36,973 bases of DNA from Setaria digitata. Lineage: Eukaryota > Nematoda > Chromadorea > Rhabditida > Setariidae. Shown here piece by piece: positions 22,101-25,805 of this stretch. Position 1 is the first letter of the stretch. Each line of letters starts with the position of its first letter. A model generated the notes under the pieces. The model did no database searches, was not told the DNA's origin, and saw nothing but the letters and a program-made list of their open reading frames with translations. The stretch lies in NCBI GenBank assembly GCA_003640385.1, contig RCAB01000572.1, forward strand, positions 1 to 36,973. The letters run 5' to 3'. Both the position numbers and the translations under genes were made by a program.

Positions 22101-24120
22101 GCAATCTTATTCTCGCCCTTTTCAATTCTGATTCCCCCGAAAAACCGGCGCCTCTTTAATTGAGAAATAATTCAGGTCAGAAACGATATATCCCATTTAT
22201 TTGATATTAGAATGATTAAAGTGTCGGAATTTCTTTCAAACAATAAGTTTTATATATATATAAAATATATGTGTATAAAACTTATATAGATTACGATGAA
22301 GGAAAAATTTATAGTTCAAAATTAAACTGAAATTTAGAAATATTGTGAAATATGACAAGTGAAAATGAGAAGTGTAAAAAAGGAAAAAGATTAAGAGAAA
22401 GATGATTGGAAATCTACTGATAATAATAATAGGATATTGGAAATGATGTTACATTTATCATACTATAATTATTAAAACCATGTTACAAATCGCTGTATTC
22501 ACTATGATTAGGCTTATCACTATAAGGATAATGTATCATTATATTGCTAATAATTTATTGATCGAATAAATTTGACGATCATTTTGCTTATAATTCCGAA
22601 ATTTAACTGCATAATTTCTAACCTCAAAATCAAATAACAAGTAGCCTTTTTGACGGATTATTTTGAGCTATAAGTCGTGATAAAATTAAACTTAAAAAAT
22701 TAAAAATAAAAGGAAAAAAGTGAATCTAAGCCTAAAATATACTTAATCTGCAATTCCACGGTCTATTTTCAAATCAGTTCATCATCTATGGCTCATTTTA
22801 TATTTGTCAAAATGTCAACTTTTATTTATAAAATTTTCACAAACTTTCGAAATTTTATTTTTTTTCTTTGTCTGACTGATAAAACAAAAGCAAGTCTTTG
22901 AAAGAAAAAGAAAAAAAAAGAACAGTTATAAATTACAAAAAAAAAAAAAACAGTATGCAATTTCAAAAGAAGCGAATATTCTTAGAGATTTGAAAGGAAA
23001 TAAATGACATATTAATTTTGATAACTTCATAGCTATAATGATTAATCGCCTAAAATAGCAATTCTGATCAGTCAGGAACCATTTAATGGTTTCATTTTTA
23101 ATTCGATGGTAGGAAAGAAAAAGAAAAAGAAACACTGTCTTTGTTTCCATTAAATATCTTAAAATACGTTTAATTAAATGATTTAATTAAAGTTTTAGAT
23201 GAGATCAAATTTGTTCGTTGCGATCAAAGCATCATTATCATTTTTATCAAATAAATTCCCACGCGACGAAAATTTTAATAATATCAATTATATAATTTGA
23301 TAATTTATCAACAAGGCAAAAGACTATTCGTATTTCGATGTTAATTAAAGATATCTGTAAAAATGATAAATGAATTACTTGATATATCATGAAAATGATA
23401 TCCTTTAAAAGGTATTAATCGATTAATTAATTGATTCACTGATAAACAAGATATCAATGTGAAGTCCAATTTGTACTAAATGACATTTAATTTCTTGTTA
23501 AATGTGAACTTATTAGAGATTGAACTTTTGAAATGACAATTTTTTTTTTCGAAAAAAAGGAAACAATTTTGATTCATTCATTGAAAAAAAAAAAGAAAAA
23601 AAAAGAAAAAATTAAGCTGTAAATATTATTTAATGCAAGGTTTCAAGACTAATTTTTCACATAATTTAGCATTTCCCACAGCAAACACCAGATATAAATA
23701 CCGTTTATCATCGGTATTCTTCTGATAATCATACATTTATCATTTATCAACATAAATACACATTCTTTAAAACTATGTACAATTCTCATTTGAGATTTGC
23801 TATAGCAAAATCGGTATCCATTCACATAAGTACTTACAAAAATTGTTGTTGCTAACAAATTCAAAAAATTGAGAATTCGCTTCTTTGCTTTCTTGTCCAT
23901 CTAACTTTTTCAAATTTTTCTTCAATGTTTCATTTTCTCAAATCAAAAAAAAAAAAAAAAAATTATAAAAAATAAAAATTAAAATTTAAGTGAACGTTAC
24001 ATGACGAGCAGTGATAGCAATTGTTTCATTCTTGTCATAATTTTCCTCACCAACAGCTGGCTTTGTCTCTTCCGCTGGCGATAAATGATTTTTATCAGTG
24101 ATTACTTCATCCATTGACAT
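5329..24120 (-). CDS. Patched-related (PTR/RND superfamily) 12-TM protein, 28-exon gene model
   Basis: This is a multi-exon gene read on the minus strand from ATG 24118-24120 to TAA 5329-5331, about 1,325 residues in the preferred model. Seen: twelve hydrophobic segments in the RND order (TM1; ectodomain; TM2-6; TM7; ectodomain; TM8-12). The motif SKPVLG opens TM3, and an AGRREtkG-like motif follows TM6, as in nematode PTR proteins. The first ectodomain has MCRDTC and NTLTYPETI, which match the family C-x3-C and LTYP signatures. Known: PTR proteins are membrane proteins related to Patched and Dispatched that act in cuticle, moulting and tubule shaping; their cargo is mostly undefined. Inferred: a plasma-membrane or endosomal protein of the epidermis or a tube epithelium. 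The extensions are long: about 245 residues before TM1 and about 270 after TM12, against an ordinary PTR of some 900 residues. Oddities are the lost acidic TM motifs, a one-base frame conflict in exon 19, and an uncertain exon 4/5 junction. The family call is firm; the exact orthologue is not known. Confidence 0.9.
5694..5816 (-). CDS. PTR gene exon 27, Ser/Arg-rich tail
   Basis: The exon has 41 codons, phase 0 in (ATTGCAG) and out (CCG|GTTAGT). The Ser/Arg/Pro-rich sequence (ESHSPIQSRRCDGRKPERRQ) is low-complexity and probably disordered. The symmetric phase would allow exon 27, like exon 26, to be skipped without a frameshift. Confidence 0.87.
5964..6098 (-). CDS. PTR gene exon 26, basic tail
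   Basis: The exon has 45 codons, phase 0 in (TTTCAG) and out (CTG|GTATGT). SLPSSPRV, then RQTPRRERRRIA, then an acidic SINDESIYEEPPSL. TPRRERRR is a strongly basic patch with adjacent S/T-P phosphorylation-type sites. It is disordered tail. Confidence 0.88.
6338..6536 (-). CDS. PTR gene exon 25, Pro-rich tail
   Basis: The exon is 199 nt, phase 2 in (CTTTTAG), phase 0 out (GAG|GTGAAG). It encodes a Pro/Ala/Val/Thr-rich stretch (AVPPTTRGMLLPPKTAGYLP) ending in a basic cluster, RSSKSRRRD. It is a disordered cytoplasmic tail with no domain recognised. Confidence 0.88.
6927..7091 (-). CDS. PTR gene exon 24, Cys-rich juxtamembrane tail
   Basis: The exon is 165 nt, phase 2 in (ATTGCAG), phase 2 out (ACAAA|GTTTGT). 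VMIFLTEQIPSF follows the TM12 LPN. Six cysteines then occur within 15 residues (FCSSLQDICDECCCYCF). Close to the inner membrane face, such a cluster suggests palmitoylation or metal binding (inference). The rest is acidic and then polar. Confidence 0.9.
7454..7608 (-). CDS. PTR gene exon 23, TM11 and TM12
   Basis: The exon is 155 nt, phase 0 in (TTTTTAG), phase 2 out (CCAAA|GTTAGC). CFVPLLTYLPLLIAGLPVM is TM11, and FKILILSSFITYIHLLLFLP is TM12, with the H.L..LP signature that ends PTR and Patched cores. Confidence 0.92.
7860..7963 (-). CDS. PTR gene exon 22, end of TM10
   Basis: The exon is 104 nt, phase 1 in (TTTTTAG), phase 0 out (CAG|GTTGCA). NALTTTIVSYFCYNFATAG aligns with the family GFSVDFSAHI.YHF segment, but the Asp is replaced by Thr. 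The following GKRQKTGEQRVRYSFQ matches the ....R....AL stretch between TM10 and TM11. Confidence 0.9.
8165..8360 (-). CDS. PTR gene exon 21, TM8, TM9 and start of TM10
   Basis: The exon has 65 codons plus 1 nt, phase 0 in (TTTTAG). MSTVIIAFSLLLCCVCTLSL is TM8 and VLVLLSNLSVIIGVIGF is TM9, matching the S...GV.G pattern. INAITLFMALA begins TM10. The donor is GCTG|GTTTGT (end 8165); a later phase-1 alternative at TATT|GTTCAT would add 11 residues to TM10. The shorter form aligns better with the family. An open frame on the opposite strand over this exon is only a shadow. Confidence 0.9.
8633..8732 (-). CDS. PTR gene exon 20, ectodomain 2
   Basis: The exon is 100 nt, phase 2 in (TTTCAG), phase 0 out (CAG|GTATTT). 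LFVIDELLNKARSVGI followed by PFIFAIQHDLQ matches the family M..LR.IA......VF.Y.P.F...DQY block that precedes TM8. Confidence 0.92.
8814..8963 (-). CDS. PTR gene exon 19, ectodomain 2, with one-base frame conflict
   Basis: The exon starts after a TTTAAG acceptor and ends GAACG|GTTAGC, phase 2, agreeing with exon 20. Its first eight codons read best in phase 0 (DTFVPIIG, continuing exon 18). From IVFLTAENYKKYRND on, the frame is shifted by one base. The exon is 150 nt but 149 would be needed, and the surplus base lies in a GGG run (minus strand) at 8940-8942. The downstream block NDIIFDKFQTRIIGSRMYIE matches the family DI.F.....I..SRF strand. Sequencing error, a real indel or unusual splicing are all possible. 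Confidence 0.82.
8964..9344 (-). other. Intron 18
   Basis: About 380 bases searched for a small exon that would reconcile the exon 18/19 phase conflict. Only a 9-nt candidate (CCTAG|..|GTAATA) exists, and its length does not fix the frame. Confidence 0.5.
9345..9428 (-). CDS. PTR gene exon 18, ectodomain 2
   Basis: The exon has 28 codons, phase 0 in (CTTTAG) and out (CCG|GTAAAG). VSWLKDFVRFESTTIYDINP contains the conserved SWL..(F/Y) helix of the second PTR ectodomain. Confidence 0.9.
9662..9842 (-). CDS. PTR gene exon 17, ectodomain 2
   Basis: The exon is 181 nt, phase 2 in, phase 0 out (ATT|GTAAAA). IDLKEEYFLSKESQ matches the family I..GL....L...DS segment after TM7, and FDEPIDYLDPHRKDEI matches the (L/I)DY.D...R strand. 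The in-frame acceptor is TTTAAG, a non-consensus AAG; the nearby AATAG would break the frame. Confidence 0.88.
10016..10199 (-). CDS. PTR gene exon 16, central loop and TM7
   Basis: The exon is 184 nt, phase 1 in (TTATAG), phase 2 out (GTTCG|GTACGA). A polar cytoplasmic loop (EFSDSSIEMLHEKLIDTKPS) leads to SYLRCPVAFVFAVYLVLAFW, which is TM7 and matches the Y..P.L.....K..V...F..Y pattern opening the second half of PTR proteins. GCRDVR then leads into exon 17. Confidence 0.92.
10200..10962 (-). other. Intron 15 with tandem duplication and N
   Basis: AT-rich intron carrying a 104-bp duplication separated by one N. No exon is seen. The open frames across the duplication are artefacts of the repeat. 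Confidence 0.6.
10568..10776. repeat. 104-bp tandem duplication separated by a single N
   Basis: Copy 1 is 10568-10671 and copy 2 is 10673-10776, both starting GTTTGCTGCTC and ending in a poly-A run. They differ at one visible base (TTGGCC against TTAGCC). The N at 10672 sits exactly between them. Confidence 0.95.
10963..11151 (-). CDS. PTR gene exon 15, end of TM5 and TM6
   Basis: The exon is 189 nt, phase 1 in at GCTTTTAG, phase 1 out at GCCC|GTAAGT. VIGSTTKSPYLQYMSF matches the family GSVTDIPAVRIFC loop, then a long hydrophobic TM6, and YVAGRRETKG matches the (G/A)RREA.G motif after TM6. The acceptor was chosen over an earlier TGCAG because it alone joins exon 14 in frame and removes a stop. 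Confidence 0.93.
11152..12659 (-). other. Intron 14 (about 1.5 kb) inside the SSD
   Basis: It separates TM5 coding exons 14 and 15. It holds the palindromic (TA)n locus at 11508-11600 and a GC-richer patch (11383-11500) with a possible 54-nt cassette exon. The remainder is AT-rich without coding signal. Confidence 0.5.
11508..11600. repeat. Palindromic (TA)n locus with inverted unique flanks
   Basis: GTGATTCCGTATA at 11508-11520 is followed by TA runs and inverted copies TATACGGAATCAC at 11535-11547 and 11575-11587. A partial copy, TATACGGAA, lies between them. Confidence 0.9.
12660..12809 (-). CDS. PTR gene exon 14, SSD TM4-TM5 with altered motifs
   Basis: The exon is 150 nt, phase 1 in (TTTTAG) and out (TTCG|GTAAAC). 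IGILMLFTLEDTW continues TM4. Aligned to the family GVGVDDMFLMLAAW without gaps, the Asp pair is replaced by Leu-Met while the downstream Trp is kept. TAITAFIIIVSF in TM5 replaces the family TITSLTDVLSF, losing the Thr-Asp pair. This suggests the proton-relay acids are absent. Confidence 0.93.
12810..13234 (-). other. Intron 13
   Basis: About 425 bases within TM4 coding sequence, AT-rich. No additional exon that could restore a GVDD motif is visible. Confidence 0.55.
13235..13364 (-). CDS. PTR gene exon 13, SSD TM3 and start of TM4
   Basis: The exon has 43 codons plus 1 nt, phase 0 in (TCTGCAG), phase 1 out (ATCG|GTAGAT). SKPVLGFVIGVILIV aligns with the highly conserved SK(P/R).LG..GV.S of PTR TM3, and INAIVSPIFFVLIG aligns with the I....PFLVLG start of TM4. 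The region around the next splice site should encode the GVDD motif. Confidence 0.95.
13365..14079 (-). other. Intron 12
   Basis: About 715 bases of AT-rich intron with no coding signal. A run of about 27 Ts lies at 14034-14060, close to the donor of exon 12. Confidence 0.6.
14080..14262 (-). CDS. PTR gene exon 12, TM2
   Basis: The exon has 61 codons, phase 0 in (TTATAG) and out (CAG|GTAATA). NWWSYREFASEVVSG corresponds to the family YWSYRSLEEEI-like segment before TM2. TM2 is VHYLLIPSAALLMLACLIA (about residues 487-511) and begins the five-helix sterol-sensing-like domain. The exon opens with ATG, but this is an internal methionine. Confidence 0.93.
14263..14838 (-). other. Intron 11
   Basis: About 575 bases, AT-rich with several poly-T runs. 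No coding signal or structured element is seen. Confidence 0.6.
14839..14960 (-). CDS. PTR gene exon 11, end of ectodomain 1
   Basis: The exon is 122 nt, phase 1 in (AAATAG), phase 0 out (AAG|GTTAAG). VETDGDGVITYARSLSANFR followed by LKDNF matches the G..(V/I)..A.S..L.Y.L strand of PTR proteins that leads toward TM2. The AAG|GTTAAG donor lacks the usual A at +3. Confidence 0.92.
15242..15401 (-). CDS. PTR gene exon 10, ectodomain 1 Cys motif and LTYP block
   Basis: The exon has 53 codons plus 1 nt, phase 0 in (TTACAG), phase 1 out (GGGTG|GTATGC). WLEMCRDTC carries the paired cysteines (C-x3-C), NTLTYPETI matches the family LTYP strand, and NITRLFLGLVMGG matches the segment before the VE..G loop. 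These are the most diagnostic PTR ectodomain signatures in the gene. Confidence 0.93.
15402..15871 (-). other. Intron 9
   Basis: About 470 bases between the microexon and exon 10, AT-rich with a poly-T run near 15770-15785. Nothing else is seen. Confidence 0.6.
15872..15907 (-). CDS. PTR gene exon 9 (36-nt microexon)
   Basis: Twelve codons (KYISENLEEILK) lie between a TCTACAG acceptor and a strong AAA|GTGAGT donor, phase 0 on both sides. The upstream frame stays open (VREILQ), so a slightly longer exon starting at an AAG site is possible. The segment precedes the conserved WLEMCRDTC block directly, as the family helix before the Cys pair does. Confidence 0.75.
16016..16076 (-). CDS. PTR gene exon 8
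   Basis: The exon is 61 nt, phase 2 in (TTTTTAG), phase 0 out at TCA|GTAAAA, giving NYGSAIAENSLNSFRKLSRS. It continues the ectodomain 1 strand-helix unit. Translation stays open for 38 more bases past other GT sites, so the donor is inferred from phase with exon 9. Confidence 0.75.
16101..16144. repeat. (GA)n microsatellite in intron 7
   Basis: An interrupted GA run lies between exons 7 and 8. On the gene strand it is CT-rich and lies just upstream of the exon 8 acceptor, where it extends the polypyrimidine tract. Confidence 0.9.
16260..16501 (-). CDS. PTR gene exon 7, TM1 and start of ectodomain 1
   Basis: The exon has 80 codons plus 2 nt, phase 0 in (TTTCAG), phase 2 out (TCAAA|GTAAAT). 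LLPIAFVLLSLVGPIV completes TM1; the extracellular segment follows, with NLS and NGS sequons and one Cys near its start. AEFAIIMRS near the end corresponds to the beta-strand before the KDG-type loop of PTR ectodomain 1. Confidence 0.9.
16621..16730 (-). CDS. PTR gene exon 6, pre-TM1 amphipathic segment
   Basis: The exon is 110 nt, phase 1 in (TTTTAG acceptor), phase 0 out (CTG|GTAACA). It encodes ERPVYKMYAFRFVEAGLRRA and continues WYFGRSVPSKKALFL. The amphipathic helix before TM1, with its Arg/Trp pattern, matches where PTR proteins carry the conserved pre-TM1 segment. TM1 begins in the last residues and continues in exon 7. Confidence 0.85.
16884..16971 (-). CDS. PTR gene exon 5
   Basis: The frame is fixed by the next exon: phase 1 out at AAG|GTAATA, giving SKPSDLISSDTHWAIIKND and then KIKQK. 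The start is 16971 (ATGCAG acceptor, phase 0) or 16960 (CTCTCAG acceptor, phase 2), 11 bases apart after the same pyrimidine tract. The segment is hydrophilic and cytoplasmic, just before the TM1 exon. Another frame is also open here and is rejected because it does not join exon 6 in phase. Confidence 0.65.
17115..17190 (-). CDS. Candidate Arg-rich exon 4b of the PTR gene (alternative model)
   Basis: A 76-nt segment lies between a TTCTTCTTAG acceptor and an ATG|GTAGCA donor. Read in phase 1 in, phase 2 out, it is open and encodes a strongly basic peptide (TRVILRKRRGWRGIKRGR and onwards). It fits exactly between the strong donor of exon 4 (18545) and an alternative exon 5 acceptor at 16960. 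The purine-rich, locally GC-richer sequence could also be non-coding. Transcript reads are needed to decide. Confidence 0.3.
18080..18450. repeat. Degenerate short-period repeat (AGAAAYAAAATYA-like)
   Basis: About 20 diverged copies of a 14-18 bp A-rich unit (for example AGAAACAAAATTA, AGAAATGAAATTA, AGAAATAAAATAA) occur in a row within intron 4. Confidence 0.75.
18545..18698 (-). CDS. PTR gene exon 4, donor ambiguous
   Basis: After a TTTCTAG acceptor the phase-0 reading gives EPESESSSSSNQK followed by a charged, probably helical stretch (ITNELQVTQLEKEKIK). There are two possible ends. The strongest donor is TTA|GTAAGT (end 18545, phase 1). A weaker AAG|GTTGAA (end 18561, phase 0) joins directly to exon 5 as drawn here. 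AAG|GTTAAG is used at the end of exon 11, so the weaker form is credible. The choice decides whether an extra exon at 17115-17190 exists. Confidence 0.7.
18699..19071 (-). other. Intron 3
   Basis: About 370 bases between exons 3 and 4, AT-rich. I see nothing else in it. Confidence 0.55.
19072..19245 (-). CDS. PTR gene exon 3
   Basis: The exon has 58 codons, phase 0 in and out, between a TTTCAG acceptor and a GAG|GTAATA donor. It is a Gly/Ser/Asp-rich linker (GTGVGTVGGDD) followed by a basic cluster (SKRSKRD) and a polar stretch ending QRQNYIE. It looks like a disordered cytoplasmic extension with possible phosphorylation sites, and no fold is recognisable. Confidence 0.75.
19246..19822 (-). 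other. Intron 2
   Basis: About 580 bases, AT-rich, with a (TTTA)n tetranucleotide run at about 19359-19378. No coding signal. Confidence 0.55.
19823..19936 (-). CDS. PTR gene exon 2
   Basis: The exon has 38 codons, phase 0 in and out, from KEIDGAEFDSDF to PDGFSPFQ. Its acceptor is TTAGTAG and its donor CAG|GTCATC, an atypical but usable GT. The peptide is acidic, with two cysteines (PCIEESC), and cytoplasmic by position before TM1. I recognise no domain. Confidence 0.7.
21007..21052. repeat. CT-rich microsatellite
   Basis: Interrupted (TC)n run within intron 1 of the PTR gene. Confidence 0.85.
22242..22285. repeat. Short (TA)n hairpin
   Basis: ATAAGTTTTA (22243-22252) and its inverted form TAAAACTTAT (22276-22285) flank a short TA-rich core. 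Confidence 0.85.
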
Positions 24121-24133
24121 AATATTTGATCGT
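24001..24133 (-). CDS. PTR gene exon 1 (start exon)
   Basis: Coding starts at 24120 and gives MSMDEVITDKNHL and onwards, 40 residues, phase 0 out at CAT|GTAACG. The peptide is hydrophilic with no signal sequence, as expected for a cytoplasmic N-terminus. The ATG lies 13 bases after a TTTGTAG acceptor-like site, so the exon probably begins at 24133 and is either spliced to an upstream 5' UTR exon or receives a trans-spliced leader. A second in-frame ATG occurs two codons on. The exon is 4 kb from exon 2, so it is the least certain of the N-terminal exons, but the phase agrees. Confidence 0.6.
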
Positions 24134-24140
24134 CTACAAA
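24134..24140 (-). promoter_or_regulatory. Acceptor-like site before the start codon (trans- or cis-splice)
   Basis: TTTGTAG on the minus strand ends 13 bases before the ATG. In nematodes such a site just before a start codon often receives a spliced leader; it could equally close a 5' UTR intron. Confidence 0.4.
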
Positions 24141-24224
24141 GTGAATGAAATTAAAGTGATAATTTTACAGTTCAACAAATGATGATATGATAATGATGAT
24201 AATGTAAAAATGCCCTAATATTAT

Positions 24225-24255
24225 ATTATTAATCATTATTATTATTATTATTATA
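24225..24255. repeat. (ATT)n microsatellite
   Basis: ATT trinucleotide run with one interruption, about 100 bp upstream of exon 1. Confidence 0.85.
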
Positions 24256-25196
24256 TGTGTGCAAGGAAATAAATGTAATGAAGGAATGTGCCTTGGATGT
24301 TTCGTTTATCAAAGCAAATAATCAACTGATTTTGATTTTTGGCACCATTTTTACGCATTTTTAATAATTAAAAAGATGGCATCAGCATTTTTAAATTCAT
24401 CATTTGTTTAATAAAAACGAGCAATTCTTTCTCGAAAATGTGGCAGCTGAAGACTTGAATACATTTAATCAACTTAGCAATTTTTTATGTTTTAGCCAGT
24501 ACTTATATTACTAATTAAAGTTGCGCATAAATTAAAAAGTGTTTAAATTCAGAAAATTTTTGAAGTTTCTTAACTTTAAAAATATCATATTTGGAAACTT
24601 TTCCCATTTGTTTTCAGTTTAAAAGAGAAGCATTTGAGAGAAGTACTGGATACAGAATGACTGAATTGAAGTGAATAAGTAATGATTTTAATTTACTTGA
24701 GAAGATGTAACTAATTACAACAGTTAATTAGTGAATTAATTTTATCACATGTCCTCTACTACAGAGCAATGATAAACTAAAAATATTTGAGTGAAATGAT
24801 ATCAGTTCAGGTAGAAGTTTCTCCCAAATGCAATAATTTGTTTAGGATAATTATTCAATTTCTGAAAACAAGCATAAAAGAAGTAATTAAAGGGGGGATC
24901 AGTCAAAATTGATTAATTTTAGAAAATTAACTCGAAGCCAAGTAAGTCATCTTACCTTTTTTGAAATTTAAATTAAATTGCAGTAATAAATTGGCAAAGT
25001 TTTTGCACTAAACTAAACGTCATGTATATAAAAAACGGTCAGTGCTTAATTTTTTTTATCGAAAATTGCTTAAAAAGTTGAAAGTTTATTAAAATTTTAC
25101 AATGAAATGAATAGAATAAGCAGAAATAAAATAAAACAATAACGAATAAGAGAAATGAAAGGAAAAGAGGCAGCAAAATTACAAATTGATGAGTTT

Positions 25197-25510
25197 AATT
25201 AATGCTCTTAGTTGATGTAAAATGGAAATAGCATGACGTACTGACGTAAAGTGGAAGTACGAAACGTTCATTTAAAATGGAAATAGCATGCATCAATAGA
25301 CAGAAGTAGAAAAAAATACGAAAAAAAAAAAAAGCAAAAAAGATTATAGCAATTAATTGATGCTCGTAATTGACGTAAAATGAAAATATCACTGCATTAA
25401 TGAACAAAGATAGGAGAAAAAAGAAAGTAAAACAAAAGAAAAAAGTATAGTAATAGTTGAGAGGATCAGTTAACGGTTAATGCTCGTAATTGACGTATAA
25501 TAGAAATAAT
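25197..25510. repeat. Three diverged copies of a dispersed unit
   Basis: TGCTCTTAGTTGATGTAAAA (25203), TGCTCGTAATTGACGTAAAA (25361) and TGCTCGTAATTGACGTATAA (25481) are followed by ATGGAAATAGCATG-like sequence. Spacing is about 158 and 120 bp. Confidence 0.8.
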
Positions 25511-25569
25511 ATGTTAGAATGGATTGGTTGATACGAATATTTCCTCTTAATTGGGTCAATTTGACGTCA
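25234..25569. promoter_or_regulatory. Cluster of TGACGT (CRE-like) sites upstream of the PTR gene
   Basis: TGACGT occurs at 25234, 25242, 25371, 25491 and 25562; the last is the full palindrome TGACGTCA inside TTTGACGTCAAA. All lie 1.1-1.45 kb upstream of the start codon. TGACGTCA is the classic CREB/ATF bZIP site. Several copies sit in diverged repeats, so the cluster may have arisen by duplication. Regulatory function is inferred. Confidence 0.3.
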
Positions 25570-25735
25570 AAAGTTTGTTGTTCAGTTTAGTTGTGCGCAA
25601 CGGACAGCAACAATTGTAATGAATAGCCAAATTAACATGGCGAAAATTTCATTTCATCATTAAAAGAGTACTCAAATGGATGAGATTTGATTGAAAATGA
25701 TAAAATGAAAGATGGATTAGGAAGGTGCAGAAAAA

Positions 25736-25805
25736 AAAGAGAGAGAGAGGTAGAGGGAGAGAAGGAGAGAGGGACGGAGAAGGAGAAAGAGAGGGAGAGA
25801 AGGGA
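25736..25805. repeat. (GA)n-rich purine tract
   Basis: Interrupted GA/GGA microsatellite with almost no pyrimidines, upstream of the PTR gene. Confidence 0.9.

Larger units (their letters stand above)
19937..24000 (-). other. Intron 1 (about 4.1 kb)
   Basis: This stretch between exons 1 and 2 holds a CT-rich microsatellite (21007-21052), the (TA)n palindrome at 22242-22285, long poly-T and poly-A runs and several short chance open frames. I saw no exon with both splice sites and compatible phase. Two slightly GC-richer patches (20640-20720 and 22040-22160) have no coding signal. Confidence 0.5.

Noticed and set aside
23649..23900. 83-codon minus-strand open frame in intron 1
   Set aside because: No family resemblance and no paired splice sites in phase with exons 1 and 2.
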